Positions 46,090 through 56,794 of a DNA stretch of 64,000 nt are shown here, piece after piece (within the stretch, counting starts at the first letter, position 1; each line of letters starts with the position of its first letter). The notes below the pieces were generated by a model, which did no database searches, was not told the origin of the DNA, and worked only from the letters and a program-made list of their open reading frames with translations. Source of the stretch: Homarus americanus (taxonomy: Eukaryota > Arthropoda > Malacostraca > Decapoda > Nephropidae); the NCBI RefSeq assembly GCF_018991925.1, contig NW_024729710.1:228501-292500 (forward strand), given 5' to 3'. A program made the translations under genes and the position numbers.

Positions 46090-46466
46090 CTCTTTCCCCA
46101 CATTTTCACACGCATATAGATCTTCCTCTTCCACATTCTAACACATTCAGATCTTCCTCCTCCACATTCTAACACATTCAGATCTTCTTCCGCATTCTAA
46201 AACATATAGATCCTCTTTCTCCACATTCTAACACTTTCAGATCTTCCTCCTCCACATTCTAACACATTCAGATCTTCCTCCTCCACATTCTAACACATTC
46301 AGATCTTCCTCCTCCACATTCTAACACATTCAGATCTTCCTCCTCCACATTCTAACACATTCAGATCTTCCTCCTCCACATTCTAACACATTCAGATCTT
46401 CCTCCTCCACATTCTAACACATTCAGATCTTCCTCCTCCACATTCTAACACATTCAGATCTTCCTC
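46090..46466. repeat. 31-bp minisatellite, about 12 copies
   Basis: The unit contains CACATTCTAACACATTCAGA and TCTTCCTCCTC. The first copies are diverged, while copies from about 46220 on are almost identical. Each unit carries an AGATCT hexamer. Confidence 0.95.
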
Positions 46467-46651
46467 TAAGGTATTACATGGAAACAATATATAGAATTTA
46501 GTCTTATCATATTACAATTTTTTTTTTATTTCCTTTTATTTTCAAGTCTTTCCTATTCTTAATTTCCCTGAGGATTAGCTGCTTTTTTGCCCGAAGGTAT
46601 GAAGTGTGTGTGGGGGGGGGGGTGTTCAAGGCTTCGAAAAGTACTGTAGTT

Positions 46652-46795
46652 AAAGCATTTATTGTGTTTGAGTGCTAGTTAGGACCGTGTATTGTGTATG
46701 AGAGCTAGTTAAGAGCGTGTATTGTGTATGAGAGCTAGTTAAGAGCGTGTATTGTATATGAGAGCTAGTTAAGAGCGTGTATTGTGTATGAGAGA
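46652..46795. repeat. 30-bp minisatellite, 4-5 copies
   Basis: The unit contains GAGAGCTAGTTAAGAGCGTG followed by TATTGTGTAT. The first copy is diverged (GAGTGCTAGTTAGGACC). Confidence 0.95.
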
Positions 46796-46920
46796 ATGTA
46801 ATATGTCTTAGTATACTCTTCGTATGACATTTATTGAGGTATGCCTTACGGGGAATGTATTGTGAGAGGGAAATCTATAAACAGAGTAACTATAGAGAGC
46901 AAGAGTAAAAAGACCATTAT

Positions 46921-47043
46921 GCTCTTGTGACGTAATGCTTGCTATTGTGACGTAATGCTTGCTATTGTGACGTAATGCTTGCTATTGTGACGTAATACTT
47001 GCTATTGTGACGTAATGCTTGCTATTGTGACGTAGTGCTTGCT
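46921..47043. repeat. 20-bp array of CRE-like TGACGTAA, 6 copies
   Basis: The unit is GCTATTGTGACGTAATGCTT. All six copies keep TGACGTA, a bZIP (CREB/ATF or PAR-type) recognition core, at exactly 20-base spacing, about two helical turns. Copy 4 has TAC for TGC and copy 6 has TAG for TAA. Confidence 0.9.
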
Positions 47044-47315
47044 TGTATAGGGGTAAAGAAATCGTTCATCTTCTCCCGTTTGTGTTATAACGTACTAATG
47101 GGGCTTTTCAACTTTTCTGGTCTTTGAAAGCAGGAATATCACTCTTTGTTTCCACCTCATATAAGAATTTGAAACATTTTAGGAAAGTTTTTGTTATGTT
47201 TAGTCTGTAATTTGTGTTTAGTTTTGGTTGAATGTTTGATATAGTTGCTTTTAATGTTATGGTTTATGTATTTTTCTAATTCGTCCAGTTAAATCATGTG
47301 TTTGATGTTTGCTTT

Positions 47316-47318
<3 letters not shown>

Positions 47319-47349
<31 letters not shown>
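47319..47349. repeat. GATA tetranucleotide repeat
   Basis: Seven GATA units. Confidence 0.95.
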
Positions 47350-47786
47350 CATTCTAGTCATTCAGGTAAAGAATCTAAAGCATTATTGGAGTAAATATTT
47401 TCACGTTTTTATTGCTATTAATTATAAAACATAAAAAAGATTATTCCTTGTTTATTCTAATTACATAAATAAAAACAAAAATCCACTGATACTGAATAGG
47501 CTGACATAAGGAAAAACCTGAGACATCTCCCCCAGGTTGTGTAAAAAGCGTTCAGCAATTTTCATCACAAACCTCTTTACCAAGATTAAAATTCCTTGTC
47601 ACCATTACTCAGAATATTTCGTCTTTAGTCTGTATACATGAGCATTAAGACGATCTAATCCTATCTTGTTGTTTTTCTTCTTAATCCTGTGAAGTATATA
47701 TCATGTTCCATCCTGTTCTTCTCGTAGACTAATGCTGCTGAGTGTATTGAGTCATGTGTTTAGTTCAGAGTCTGACGACGACCTAA

Positions 47787-47824
47787 TGACGTCACGTTTT
47801 GATTACCATGATGCATTCTGGGAA
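47787..47824. promoter_or_regulatory. Promoter-like CRE plus Staf/ZNF143-like pair
   Basis: A palindromic TGACGTCA at 47787-47794 is followed 18 bases later by GCATTCTGGGAA (47813-47824), the reverse complement of the ZNF143/Staf core TTCCCAGAATGC. Both are typical of animal promoters and rarely occur together by chance. No transcript start is visible. Confidence 0.4.
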
Positions 47825-47949
47825 CAATAAGGCTTTTCGCTTCACCCGGGACAGCTGGAAGGAAAGTGGAGATTAGTAAAAAAGCCTCTGAGGGTCTGTG
47901 TGGTGTGTGTTTGTGTGTGTGTGCGTTTAGGGTGGCCAATAGGAAGTCC

Positions 47950-48540
47950 TCAGTAGGTGAAACGGTTAAGCATACATATTGTACAAGCTGAGGATGACTG
48001 AGGTACTTGGCTGTGGTACTTTACGATAGTTTGTTTGTGGTCGTTGATCTGATCACTTGAGAAGGGCAACCTCTCACCAGGTGGCTGCCTCAGCAAAAAT
48101 TGGTTCATGAATTCCTGCAACGTTTCTAAAGAATTTGGGAGGATCTTCATTACAGTGTCGCTGGGTGCTTGGTAGGAGGATGGGAATGCCGGTAATGTCA
48201 TCTGAGAGACACTGTAGATATTCATTCCTCCACAAGAGACCAGAAGCGTTGTTTGTTGCCACTGAAAGTCATTCAGGGAGAAATTACTGGGAGATCATTG
48301 TGTTACCGTAACTTGTGACCACCAGATAAGGTATACCTCTCATGAGGCACAAGGTATAGTGGTCATTAAGGTACACCATCATTCTCCCAACTTCGTCGTG
48401 TGGTGGACCCAGTATGAGACGTGGACCACCTGGCTGGTTCCGTCCTGAGGCAAGATGGTCACTCGGTCGATGACGGGTCGGCCAGTCGAGATAATTTAAT
48501 TTTTGGAAACGTTCTGGGTGAGACCTTGCACTTCTCCCCT
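47950..48540 (-). pseudogene. Decayed FGGY-family sugar kinase-like fragment
   Basis: FGGY kinases (glycerol, xylulose and ribulose kinases and FGGY proteins) share a C-terminal signature: a hydrophobic strand ending in GG, then N....Q..AD..G.PV..P. On - one frame gives T-L-L-V-S-C-G-G (about 48233-48256). Another frame continues directly as NEYLQCLSDDITGIPILLP, and the first frame resumes with S-D-T-V-M and S-L-E-T-L-Q-E-F-M. Reading the signature needs at least two frameshifts, so it is a relic. The 48078-48261 part is bounded by a good acceptor (CTGAATGACTTTCAG) and donor (CTG|GTGAGAGG), so it may be a decayed exon. Upstream open sequence to 48540 may belong to it. The catalytic Asp region is not present. 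Confidence 0.4.
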
Positions 48541-48551
48541 TGACTTGACGG

Positions 48552-48665
<114 letters not shown>

Positions 48666-48977
48666 TGGAGTAGTCTCAAACACGATTTTTTACTCGTTAT
48701 AACCACCGAGAATGATGTGGCTATTAAATTTTTATACTGATAAGTTGTTGAGTAAAAGTAATATATAGGCTATAGCCTTAGTTGTGGTTAAATCTTGTCA
48801 TAATAGTTCCGTTTACTAATAACAAAAATACGTCGAGAGTTTTTGGTTCCCTGTGCACAATTTTCAGCCTGAGACGTCCACGTGTCCAGCAAGACGTGTG
48901 GCATATTTGTTGAGGGACGCCCAGGAGCTACCAGTCTGGGCGTCGAGCTGAATATTGAGTAAAACCGACCAAGTGTA

Positions 48978-48978
<1 letters not shown>

Positions 48979-49062
<84 letters not shown>
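48979..49062. repeat. TA microsatellite
   Basis: About 42 TA units. Confidence 0.95.
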
Positions 49063-49064
<2 letters not shown>

Positions 49065-49129
49065 CTTCAAACTATGAAGTTAAGGAACAAACGTATTAAA
49101 GATAAAGTACAAAAAGATTATGTCCTTAC

Positions 49130-49162
49130 CTGCCAATATCAAGCGCCGCCGCATTTGAAATT
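49130..49162 (-). CDS. Candidate start-codon exon (unconfirmed)
   Basis: On - a long pyrimidine-rich stretch (TTTTCCTCTGTCGCGTCACAAAG) ends in AG. The next 33 bases hold ATG in fair context (TTCAAATGC) and read M-R-R-R-L-I-L-A, then GGCAG|GTAAGGAC gives a near-perfect donor. A short basic-hydrophobic N-terminus fits a signal peptide start. It lies about 870 bases upstream (on -) of the FGGY-like relic, but a link is not shown. Confidence 0.25.
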
Positions 49163-51214
49163 CTTTGTGACGCGACAGAGGAAAATTAAATTAAAGTCAG
49201 CGTCAAAAGGATAGCGTTTGTCACTTTTTTCTCTCGTCAGGAATTTTATGAAGTAGCTGAAAAAATTCCAGATATGACAATATGAGCTGGTCTAAAATAC
49301 CTCCGTGAATCTCCCAGTTAAAACAAATAAAAGAAAACCGTAAATGATGAAGGTGGAGAAGGTAATAAGGCGGCAGTACGAACGTCACTTGATAAATCAA
49401 TTATGTGTAAATGATTTCTGTGAGTAACAAGCTCCTTCGCTCTTCTTGAACGACTTCGCTGTAACTCCCGGCGTGTGGTTGGTAGGAATTATGGAGTCTG
49501 CGTTCTTTTGAGTGATCACATGTCTAACTGTGGTGTTCAGGATGGCGGAACACGAGGACTTTAACTCAAATTTAACCATTTTAAAATGACCGAAACTGGT
49601 CTACAATTTTAACCCACTCTTGAACGGAGATCAAGCTGTAAATAATGCCTACGAGATGAACTACCTGACACAACTACCACCAACTACCATTTAGCTTGGC
49701 AATGCACATGTAACGTCTCTGTTGTTTGTACATTAAATCAAAAACTAAAATATGTGAATAAATAGACAATTGATGAAGCAGTTCCTCGTCTCTAGAATAA
49801 TAATTAATTTTTTCATGGTGACATCAACTCTTAATGTGCTATTGGCTTTGTCTAATGTAAACTACCCTGAAATTATTTTGCTCTTTTGTAATTTTTGGTG
49901 TTAATGGTAAATCATATTCTTTTTAGTTCAATGGTATCAGCTCTTAGTGTAATGTTACCAAAAGCTACATTCCACTTCTCTTAATGCTTCAGTGTCTCCT
50001 GAAAACTATGAGTATTTGCCATTTGGAATATTGCCATCAGCGATCAAGTTAAACTTCAGTGCGCTCCAGAAGCCATCACCGTAAAACTCCATTCCATTTG
50101 CCATATTACCGTGCAGTACAACGTCATATTCCATTTAACATATTGGGCGTCATGGTAAAGTCACATTCAAATCTCGAATTACCATCAGATTCACATTCAG
50201 TCCTCTATGAACGCGTCCAGTTAAAAATTCCCTTTGGTTCACGAGCGAGATTTGCCACAGCTCGCTTTATCTAAAACAGGACTGTTGATTCTGTCTCAAT
50301 GGCCCATTTACTGCCACTCTCCCTTTGTACGTCAAAAAGTTAGCTTTGAGTTTATATTAATGAGTCGCTGACATGATGAACGGCGGCGGACAAATCGCAA
50401 CCCAAAGCCTTCGGGAGGAGACACAGATGAGTGCTTCAGGGTGTCATCTGTGAGCGGTAAGGTGACCCAACTAGCTAACACTACACCTGTGTATAACTCA
50501 GAAATACAGTATGTGAGAGCCTCTGTTTGTACTGTATAACAGCTGCACTATACCTTGTACTGCAGGAAGCAGCCCGTTAGCCGATCGCAATGCACAAGAG
50601 TTGATAATGTTACATAATTACTAAAATAGAATGTATTCTCACAATAGCAGGCACTGTGACACACACACGTGGTTGTGAGAGTAAGGAACACACCCAACTG
50701 CTCGCACCAAGGCCTAGACATGGACTGATTGACACACTTGCTGACTGGCTCTGACATACAACTAACACTGACGACGAGGTAGTGACGTAGTGGTGTGTGG
50801 CTGAATTCTTGTAGAAGTAATGGTACAGAACAAACTTAACATAGCTCAATATTAAGTTACAAAAGGATTGCATATAAACATGAATATTTGTTCGGAATAA
50901 AATACAACAATTGTCGCCGTCTAAATATCGTCTGGTACAATGATCTTAGCGGTGTTTGATGCTGGTGTCTCTGGTGGTGACGTTTTATATTGGTCCCCGG
51001 TTCAGTGTTCCTGGCGGGGATGTCATCTGTCACCACCAAAAGGTATATCGCTTCCTGCCGCCTTTTGAATGTCTTGACACCGAGTTTGGGGAGGAAGGGC
51101 CAGAGACTCGTTGGAAGTGGGGGGGTGAGGGTAGTTAAGGACACAGGAAAGGGAGACAAAGGAGGCGAAGAAAGGTTGGAGGAGAAGAAGTTGAGATTAT
51201 TTATTGAAGTGTTG

Positions 51215-51218
<4 letters not shown>
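49163..51218. other. Unique DNA, no gene assigned
   Basis: About 2 kb of mostly unique sequence. Weakly repeated phrases (CATGGTGACATCAACTCTTA at about 49815 and a diverged copy at about 49930) suggest an old duplication of about 115 bases. Anonymous frames at 49397-49579 (-) and 50956-51138 (+) have mixed composition but no recognisable domain. Confidence 0.4.

Positions 51219-51251
<33 letters not shown>
51219..51251. repeat. CA microsatellite
   Basis: A CA array of about 16 units. Confidence 0.95.
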
Positions 51252-51253
<2 letters not shown>

Positions 51254-51734
51254 TCCTTTTTCTCAGGCTCCCTTTCCCCTTACCTTTAATCACCTCCTTC
51301 ACCCCCTTCCTTCATCCCCTCCAACACCTCTTCCCTCACTTCCTCCCTCACCAACTCACACACCTCTTCCCTCACCTCCCTTCTTTACCACTTCCATCAC
51401 CACGTGTGTGCCTAAGGGAGAAGCAAACCCTCAGTAGTGTCACTTGGGCAGCGGCTGCATGTCTCTCTCTCCGCTACGACGAGGTATTGAGTGTTGTCTC
51501 TCGTGTAGCAGGATGTCTCATAGGTATGCCAAGGAGTGACAGTTCCCATATTGGAGACGATCACCATCAGGGTCCACGCCACTCATCATAGAGAGTGTGT
51601 GAGTGTTGCTGTGACTCTGGCGGTGGAGACGACGGGATACAGAAGAGGTCTTTTGTCTTGAGGTTTTCGTTCAATCTGTAGCCTCCGTCGGGAAAATACA
51701 GAACGAGAAAAAGAAATACAAGTGATAATCATAC

Positions 51735-51838
51735 GTCTGTCATATATTCTTCCCTTCAATCATACATTCTTCCCTTCAATCATACATTCTTCCCTTCAAT
51801 CATACATTCTTGCCTTCAACCATACATTCTTCACTACT
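51735..51838. repeat. 20-bp minisatellite CATACATTCTTCCCTTCAAT
   Basis: Four to five copies, the last ones diverged. Confidence 0.9.
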
Positions 51839-52837
51839 ACCATGCATTCCAGTTAGATATTCTTCCCTACAATAATACTCTTAATAAGACATTCTTCCCA
51901 GCTAGATATCATTCTTCCACCAATCTCCTTATCACTACAAAGAAGTAATTATCGAAGAAGTATACATACTTTCTCTCCCTCACTTCCCGGAGATATTAGC
52001 ACCTATCTGATTTCCTTACTGAAGTTACGATTTGTTTCATGACGTAATTTACATCGTCTACCTATCGTAACTACATACACCCTCTCATCCTTAAGTTACG
52101 AGGAGAAAAAAAAATACCATGCAATTCTCTTTGGGTTTGAGTGAAAGAGTTAAGTTTAATCAATATATAATTGTTTACTATTTCATTATTATTATTTATC
52201 ACGTTCTTCTCTCGTTTCATCGTCTCTTTAAAATATACAGGTTGTGTTAGAATATACAGGTTGTGTTATCTCATTCACAAAGCCACAGGATAGTTAGCTG
52301 GTGGGTGTTTGTCCAGGGTAATTGACTTCCTTTTACACCACGTCTGTTTTCCTATGATCTTGTTTACCAATATTATAGCTAATCACTCTTCCTCAACCCA
52401 CCTCTATTATTCTATGCTCTCTAACAAGCCTTTTTCTTTTATTTTCAGACTTTTTTCCGAATTCGTAAATACAGTATGTCTATCATTTCTGTTTTTATGT
52501 GTGTAAATAATGTGATATCTTAAAGTCTGTTGATTCTGAGTCGTTGAGTACTGTTGATTCTGAGTGGTTGAGTACTGTTAATATATTTTTTTTTACCTGC
52601 GTTCGTAACTATTACCTGTTCCGTAAGTATTAAATCTGAATAATGTTTTGGACTCTTTAAAACTGTATTATGTATCTGTGACTATCTTTAAGTCTGTCAA
52701 TGTTATAAAGTACTGAAAGACAAGATGATTATTTAAATGTGTTTGTTAAGGCGAATATATTGTCTTAGCAGCGAAGTTTCTCCATAATTTATAGTTATTG
52801 AGTTTAATTATTAATTGTTTCATACACACACACACAG
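51839..52837. other. Unique AT-rich DNA with two tiny duplications
   Basis: No gene is seen. AATATACAGGTTGTGTTA is duplicated at 52233-52268 and TGTTGATTCTGAGTSGTTGA at 52526-52570. Confidence 0.5.
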
Positions 52838-52945
52838 TGGTTCATTGTTCCATTCATCACTGGTTCATTGTTCCATTCACTAGTGGTTCATTGTTCCACT
52901 CACCACTGGTTCATTGTTCCACTCGTCACTGGTTCATTTACTTAA
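52838..52945. repeat. 23-bp minisatellite TGGTTCATTGTTCCATTC
   Basis: Five copies of a 23-base unit with small variants in the last six bases. Confidence 0.9.
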
Positions 52946-53124
52946 AGTACTTAAATGATTCATAAACTTATACTTAAAGTGGTTCATACGCTTGTACTTA
53001 AGTGATTCATTGATTCAGTCTCACTCGTAACTGGTTTGTAGCTTCATTGGACTGAATTACTGTTTGATTTACTTCATCAATTCTAGTTATCTGCTTCCCT
53101 GTTCATACCCCCAAGAAGTTCTGC

Positions 53125-53130
<6 letters not shown>

Positions 53131-53177
<47 letters not shown>
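53131..53177. repeat. GA microsatellite
   Basis: A GA array of about 23 units. Confidence 0.95.
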
Positions 53178-53179
<2 letters not shown>

Positions 53180-53346
53180 AGCCTCCCTTATCACCAGCCA
53201 TATATAGCCTCTAAGCGCCTTCCGGACGCCGTCAAAGGGATCGAGTACCATTAGTTAATCGCTTTAGCTCGGAGTTGAATCCGAGAGGTTAGGTTAAGGT
53301 TAAGACTGTGTAGTGAACGATGTCTTATCATAAGGATCTTTGTCTT

Positions 53347-53717
53347 CTTTAGTGCACAAACGATCTGTCTCAGTGCACAAACGATCTATGTCTTCCTTAG
53401 TGCACAAACGATCTGTCTCAGTGCACAAACGATCTATGTCTTCCTTAGTGCACAAACGATCTGTCTCAGTGCACAAACGGTCTGTCTTCCTTAGTGCACA
53501 AACGATCTGTCTCAGTGCACAAACGGTCTGTCTCAGTGCACAAACGATCTATGTCTTCCTTAGTGCACAAACGGTCTGTCTCAGTGCACAAACGATCTAT
53601 GTCTTCCTTAGTGCACAAACGATCTGTCTCAGTGCACAAACGATCTATGTCTTCCTTAGTGCACAAACGATCTGTCTCAGTGCACAAACGGTCTGTCTTC
53701 CTTAGTGCACAAACGAG
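53347..53717. repeat. Higher-order 21+27 bp minisatellite
   Basis: Two unit types share GTGCACAAACGATCTRTGTC-like sequence. The short form is 21 bases (ends GTCTCA) and the long form 27 bases (ends GTCTTCCTTA). They mostly alternate, giving a 48-base higher-order period. Both lengths are multiples of three, so open frames persist on both strands (V-H-K-R-S-V-S on +, R-L-C-T-E-T-D on -). Nothing else indicates translation. Confidence 0.9.
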
Positions 53718-54350
53718 ACACATTGAACAAAATTACATTGTATAAATTCCCATTAACAAGAATCACCCTCGACGAACTTTCAATGTGTAGATTCAAATTG
53801 TTTAAATTCCAACTGCACAAAATTCCATTGTACTTTATTCCTGTTGACAAAAAAAAATCCCGCTGGAAATTTTCCCATTGGACGAATTCCCAAAGGAACA
53901 GAATTTGTAAAATAGGTGAAGTTATTAGATTAACCTTGATCAGCCTCTGCTTTTATTTCCCCGATAATGATTAGTCCAGTTGATTTTTCTTTTCTTTTTT
54001 ATGTGGAATTTTGTGTGTAGGATATTTTTACTGTAGGATTTTGGCCTGGGTGGTTTTAATCCTACAATCAGGATTTATTTTGCCATAATTATATATTATC
54101 TTAATCAAAAGGAAAAGATAAAAGTTAATTATCTTACAAGTAATTTTGGTTAATATCTCCTGCGGTTAATTAGCGTTTTAAATAATTCAAACGCGTTAAG
54201 TTATATTCATCTTAATAATTAATATAGAAATGTTTTTATAAGAGGTTATATATAGAGAGTTTAAAGTGGCCGTGATACTTTTGGGGGAAATAAATTTTTC
54301 CAACAAATATAAAAACAGATTAGATATATATTTTTATTTCAGGTAATGAC

Positions 54351-54898
54351 TGCTTCCTCCTCCTCCTCCTCCTCCTCCTCCTCCTCCTCCCTCCTCTTCC
54401 CTCCTCCTCCTCCTCCTCTCCTCCTCCTCCTCCTCCTCCTCCTCCTCCCTCCCTCTCTCCTCTTCCTCCTCTCCTCCTCCTCTTCCCTCCTCCTCCTCTT
54501 CCCTCTCCTACTCTTCCCTCCCACCTCCTCCTCCCCTCCTCCCCTCTCTCTCCTCTTCCCTCCCCACTCCTCTCTTCCCTCCTCTCCCTCCTCCTCCTCC
54601 CACTCCTCCTCCCCTCTCCTCCCTACTCTCTCCTCCTCTTCCTCTCCCTCCTCCTCCTCCTCTCCCTCTCCCTCCTCCTCTTCCCCTCTCTCCTCCTCTC
54701 CCTCCTCTCCCTACTCTCCTCTTCTCCCTACTCCTCCTCTTCCCTCCCTACTCCTCCTCTTCCCTCCCCTCCTCCTCCCTCTCTCCTCCCTCTTCCCTCC
54801 CTCTCCTCCTCTTCCCTCCCTCCTACTCCCTCCTCTCCTCTTCCCTCCCTCTCTCCTCTCCTCCTCCTCCTCTTCCCTTCTCTCCTTCTCTCCACCAT
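54351..54898. repeat. TCC/CCTCT polypyrimidine tract
   Basis: About 550 bases are C and T only on +, with a pure TCC run at the 5' end. The 186-codon Ser/Leu/Pro frame is a repeat translation. Confidence 0.95.
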
Positions 54899-54921
54899 CC
54901 GTATAACCCACCATGGACAGC

Positions 54922-55184
54922 TAGAGCCGATTATAATCATCAAAATTAACGTTCGAGTCAACCGGACATTTGCTAATTCGTCCATTAATCCGGACAGACA
55001 TCGACGTCACATTCCGGACCACTATATTCTTACGGTAATTTACAGGCGCTATCCGAACACTTTACAACTGATATAATTAGACCGGATTATGACGTCAGTA
55101 TCTCCGATAAGTGTCCGGATTAATGAGTGAATTAGCGAAATTTTGGATAGAGTTGATTATTATGTTTAATGATTATCGGGCTGC
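54922..55184. mobile_element. Foldback/MITE-like near-palindrome
   Basis: Two arms of about 130 bases are inverted around an axis near 55054. The best-matched parts are GCTAATTC (54972-54979) with GAATTAGC (55129-55136), and CATTAATCCGGACA (54983-54996) with TGTCCGGATTAATG (55112-55125). GACGTCA (55003-55009) pairs with TGACGTC (55090-55096), and ATTCCGG pairs with CCGGATT further in. Outer similarity reaches AGCC (about 54925) and GGGCT (about 55182). There is no open frame inside. It fits a non-autonomous inverted-repeat element. Target-site duplications are not clear. Confidence 0.65.
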
Positions 55185-55202
55185 AGTTCTAACCGGATAT
55201 GA

Positions 55203-55229
55203 AGAGAGAGAGAGAGAGAGAGAGAGAGA
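55203..55229. repeat. GA microsatellite
   Basis: A GA array of about 13 units just outside the foldback element. Confidence 0.95.
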
Positions 55230-55435
55230 TTAACCCACACATTACAGCACCTGTTACCTATGTCATCTTTACCTGTGTTAATCAAGATTGTTGGAGGGTT
55301 TTTTTTTCCCTGACTAACTCACCCACTGAGACATTTTTTCCGGGTCGTGAACTGTCTCACACTCAGCGCATGACTCATATTGCACGACCTGCCCGATCTT
55401 TCTCATAACCTCTCCGACCTTCCACACAACCTACC

Positions 55436-55868
55436 TAGTCTTCCTCATAACATTCCTGACCTACCTCACGACCTCCTTGACCTTACACTGACCTACCTCA
55501 CGACCTCCTTGACCTTACACTGACCTACCTCACGACCTCCTTGACCTTACACTGACCTACCTCACGACCTCCTTGACCTTACACTGACCTCCCTCACGAC
55601 CCCCTTGACCTTACACTGACCTACCTCACGACTTCCTTGGACCTGACCTGACCTTACCTGACCTACCTCACGACCTCCTTGACCTTACACTGACCTACCT
55701 CACGACCTCCTTGACCTTACACTGACCTACCTCACGACCTCCTTGACCTTACACTGACCTACCTCACGACCTCCTTGACCTTACACTGACCTCCCTCACG
55801 ACCCCCTTGACCTTACACTGACCTACCTCACGACTTCCTTGACCTTACACTGACCTACCTCACGACTT
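55436..55868. repeat. 32-bp minisatellite with 202-bp duplication
   Basis: The unit contains CTACCTCACGACCTCCTTGA and CCTTACACTGAC. About 13 copies. A variant pair (CTCCCTCACGACCCCC followed by a CGACTTCC copy) appears twice, about 202 bases apart, so a block of six units was duplicated. Most copies keep the CpG in CACGAC. Confidence 0.95.
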
Positions 55869-56059
55869 GCCCCAGCATTCCTCGAGTTCACCTCACTAAG
55901 GCAGCTCATTATCAATTCCTAGTCGCCCTCATTATGCATGTTACAACACTTGCTTGAGGCAGTAACTCGAGCTCTTAACTCTTATAAATATTCCTTTTCT
56001 TTTAATTTCAATATTAACTGTTGTATTTATTAACCCAACACCTGGTAACACACGTGGTA

Positions 56060-56320
56060 CAGGAAAGCATTTTGTAACATTTTGTAGCGTTTTGTAGTAT
56101 TTTGATCATTTTGTAGTATTTTGTACCGTTTAGTAGCGTTTTGTAGCATTTTTACAATTTTGAGCGTTTTGTAGCATTTTGAGTATTGTGTAGCATTTTG
56201 AGCATGTGTAGCATTTTGTAGCCTTATATATGATTTGAACATTTTGTAGCATTTTGAGTATTTTTGAGCATTTGGGGTATTTTGGAGCATTATATAGGGT
56301 TTTGAAGCATTTTATGGCAT
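56060..56320. repeat. Degenerate GCATTTTGTAG repeat
   Basis: More than 20 loosely conserved copies of TTTTGTAGCATTTTGA-like units (period about 10-16). The 86-codon - strand frame (Gln/Asn/Tyr-rich) is derived from it. Confidence 0.8.
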
Positions 56321-56477
56321 TTAAATATTTGAAATGGTCTCGTTAATAATAAAAATATACTAATTCTGGTTTTCATCTTTAGTAAACATGGTTGGGAGAG
56401 AATGCTTCAATTACCTGTGTTGACATGAGTTCTGAACAGCTGGAGATAATAAGTGGGATTTAAAGTTTTGTTTAGGC

Positions 56478-56742
56478 TCGATTAGTGTTTGGTTAGGTTA
56501 GGTAAGTGTTTGGTTAGGTTAGGTTAGTGTTAGGTTACCTTAGGTTTGTGTTTGGTTAGTGTTTGGTTAGGTTAGTGTGAGGATAGGTTAGGTTAGGTTA
56601 GGTTAGTGTTAGGTTAGGTTAGTGTTAGGTTACGTTAGGTTTGTGTTTGGTTAGTATTTGGTTAGGATAGGTTTGTGTGAGGATAGGTTAGGTTTGGTTA
56701 GGTTAGGTTAGTGTGGGGATAGGTTAGGTTAGGTCAGGTTAA
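56478..56742 (+). repeat. TTAGG block mixed with TTAGTGTTTGG
   Basis: GGTTA pentamers are interspersed with GTGTTTGGTTAG and GTGAGGATAGG modules that recur several times. It is an interstitial telomere-type array invaded by longer period variants. Confidence 0.9.
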
Positions 56743-56794
56743 TCAGGTGTATGTGGATCACCTGAAGATTAGACACTAGTTTATTTCACCTGAG

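Noticed and set aside
54346..54906. 186-codon Ser/Leu/Pro frame
   Set aside because: Translation of a TCC polypyrimidine tract.
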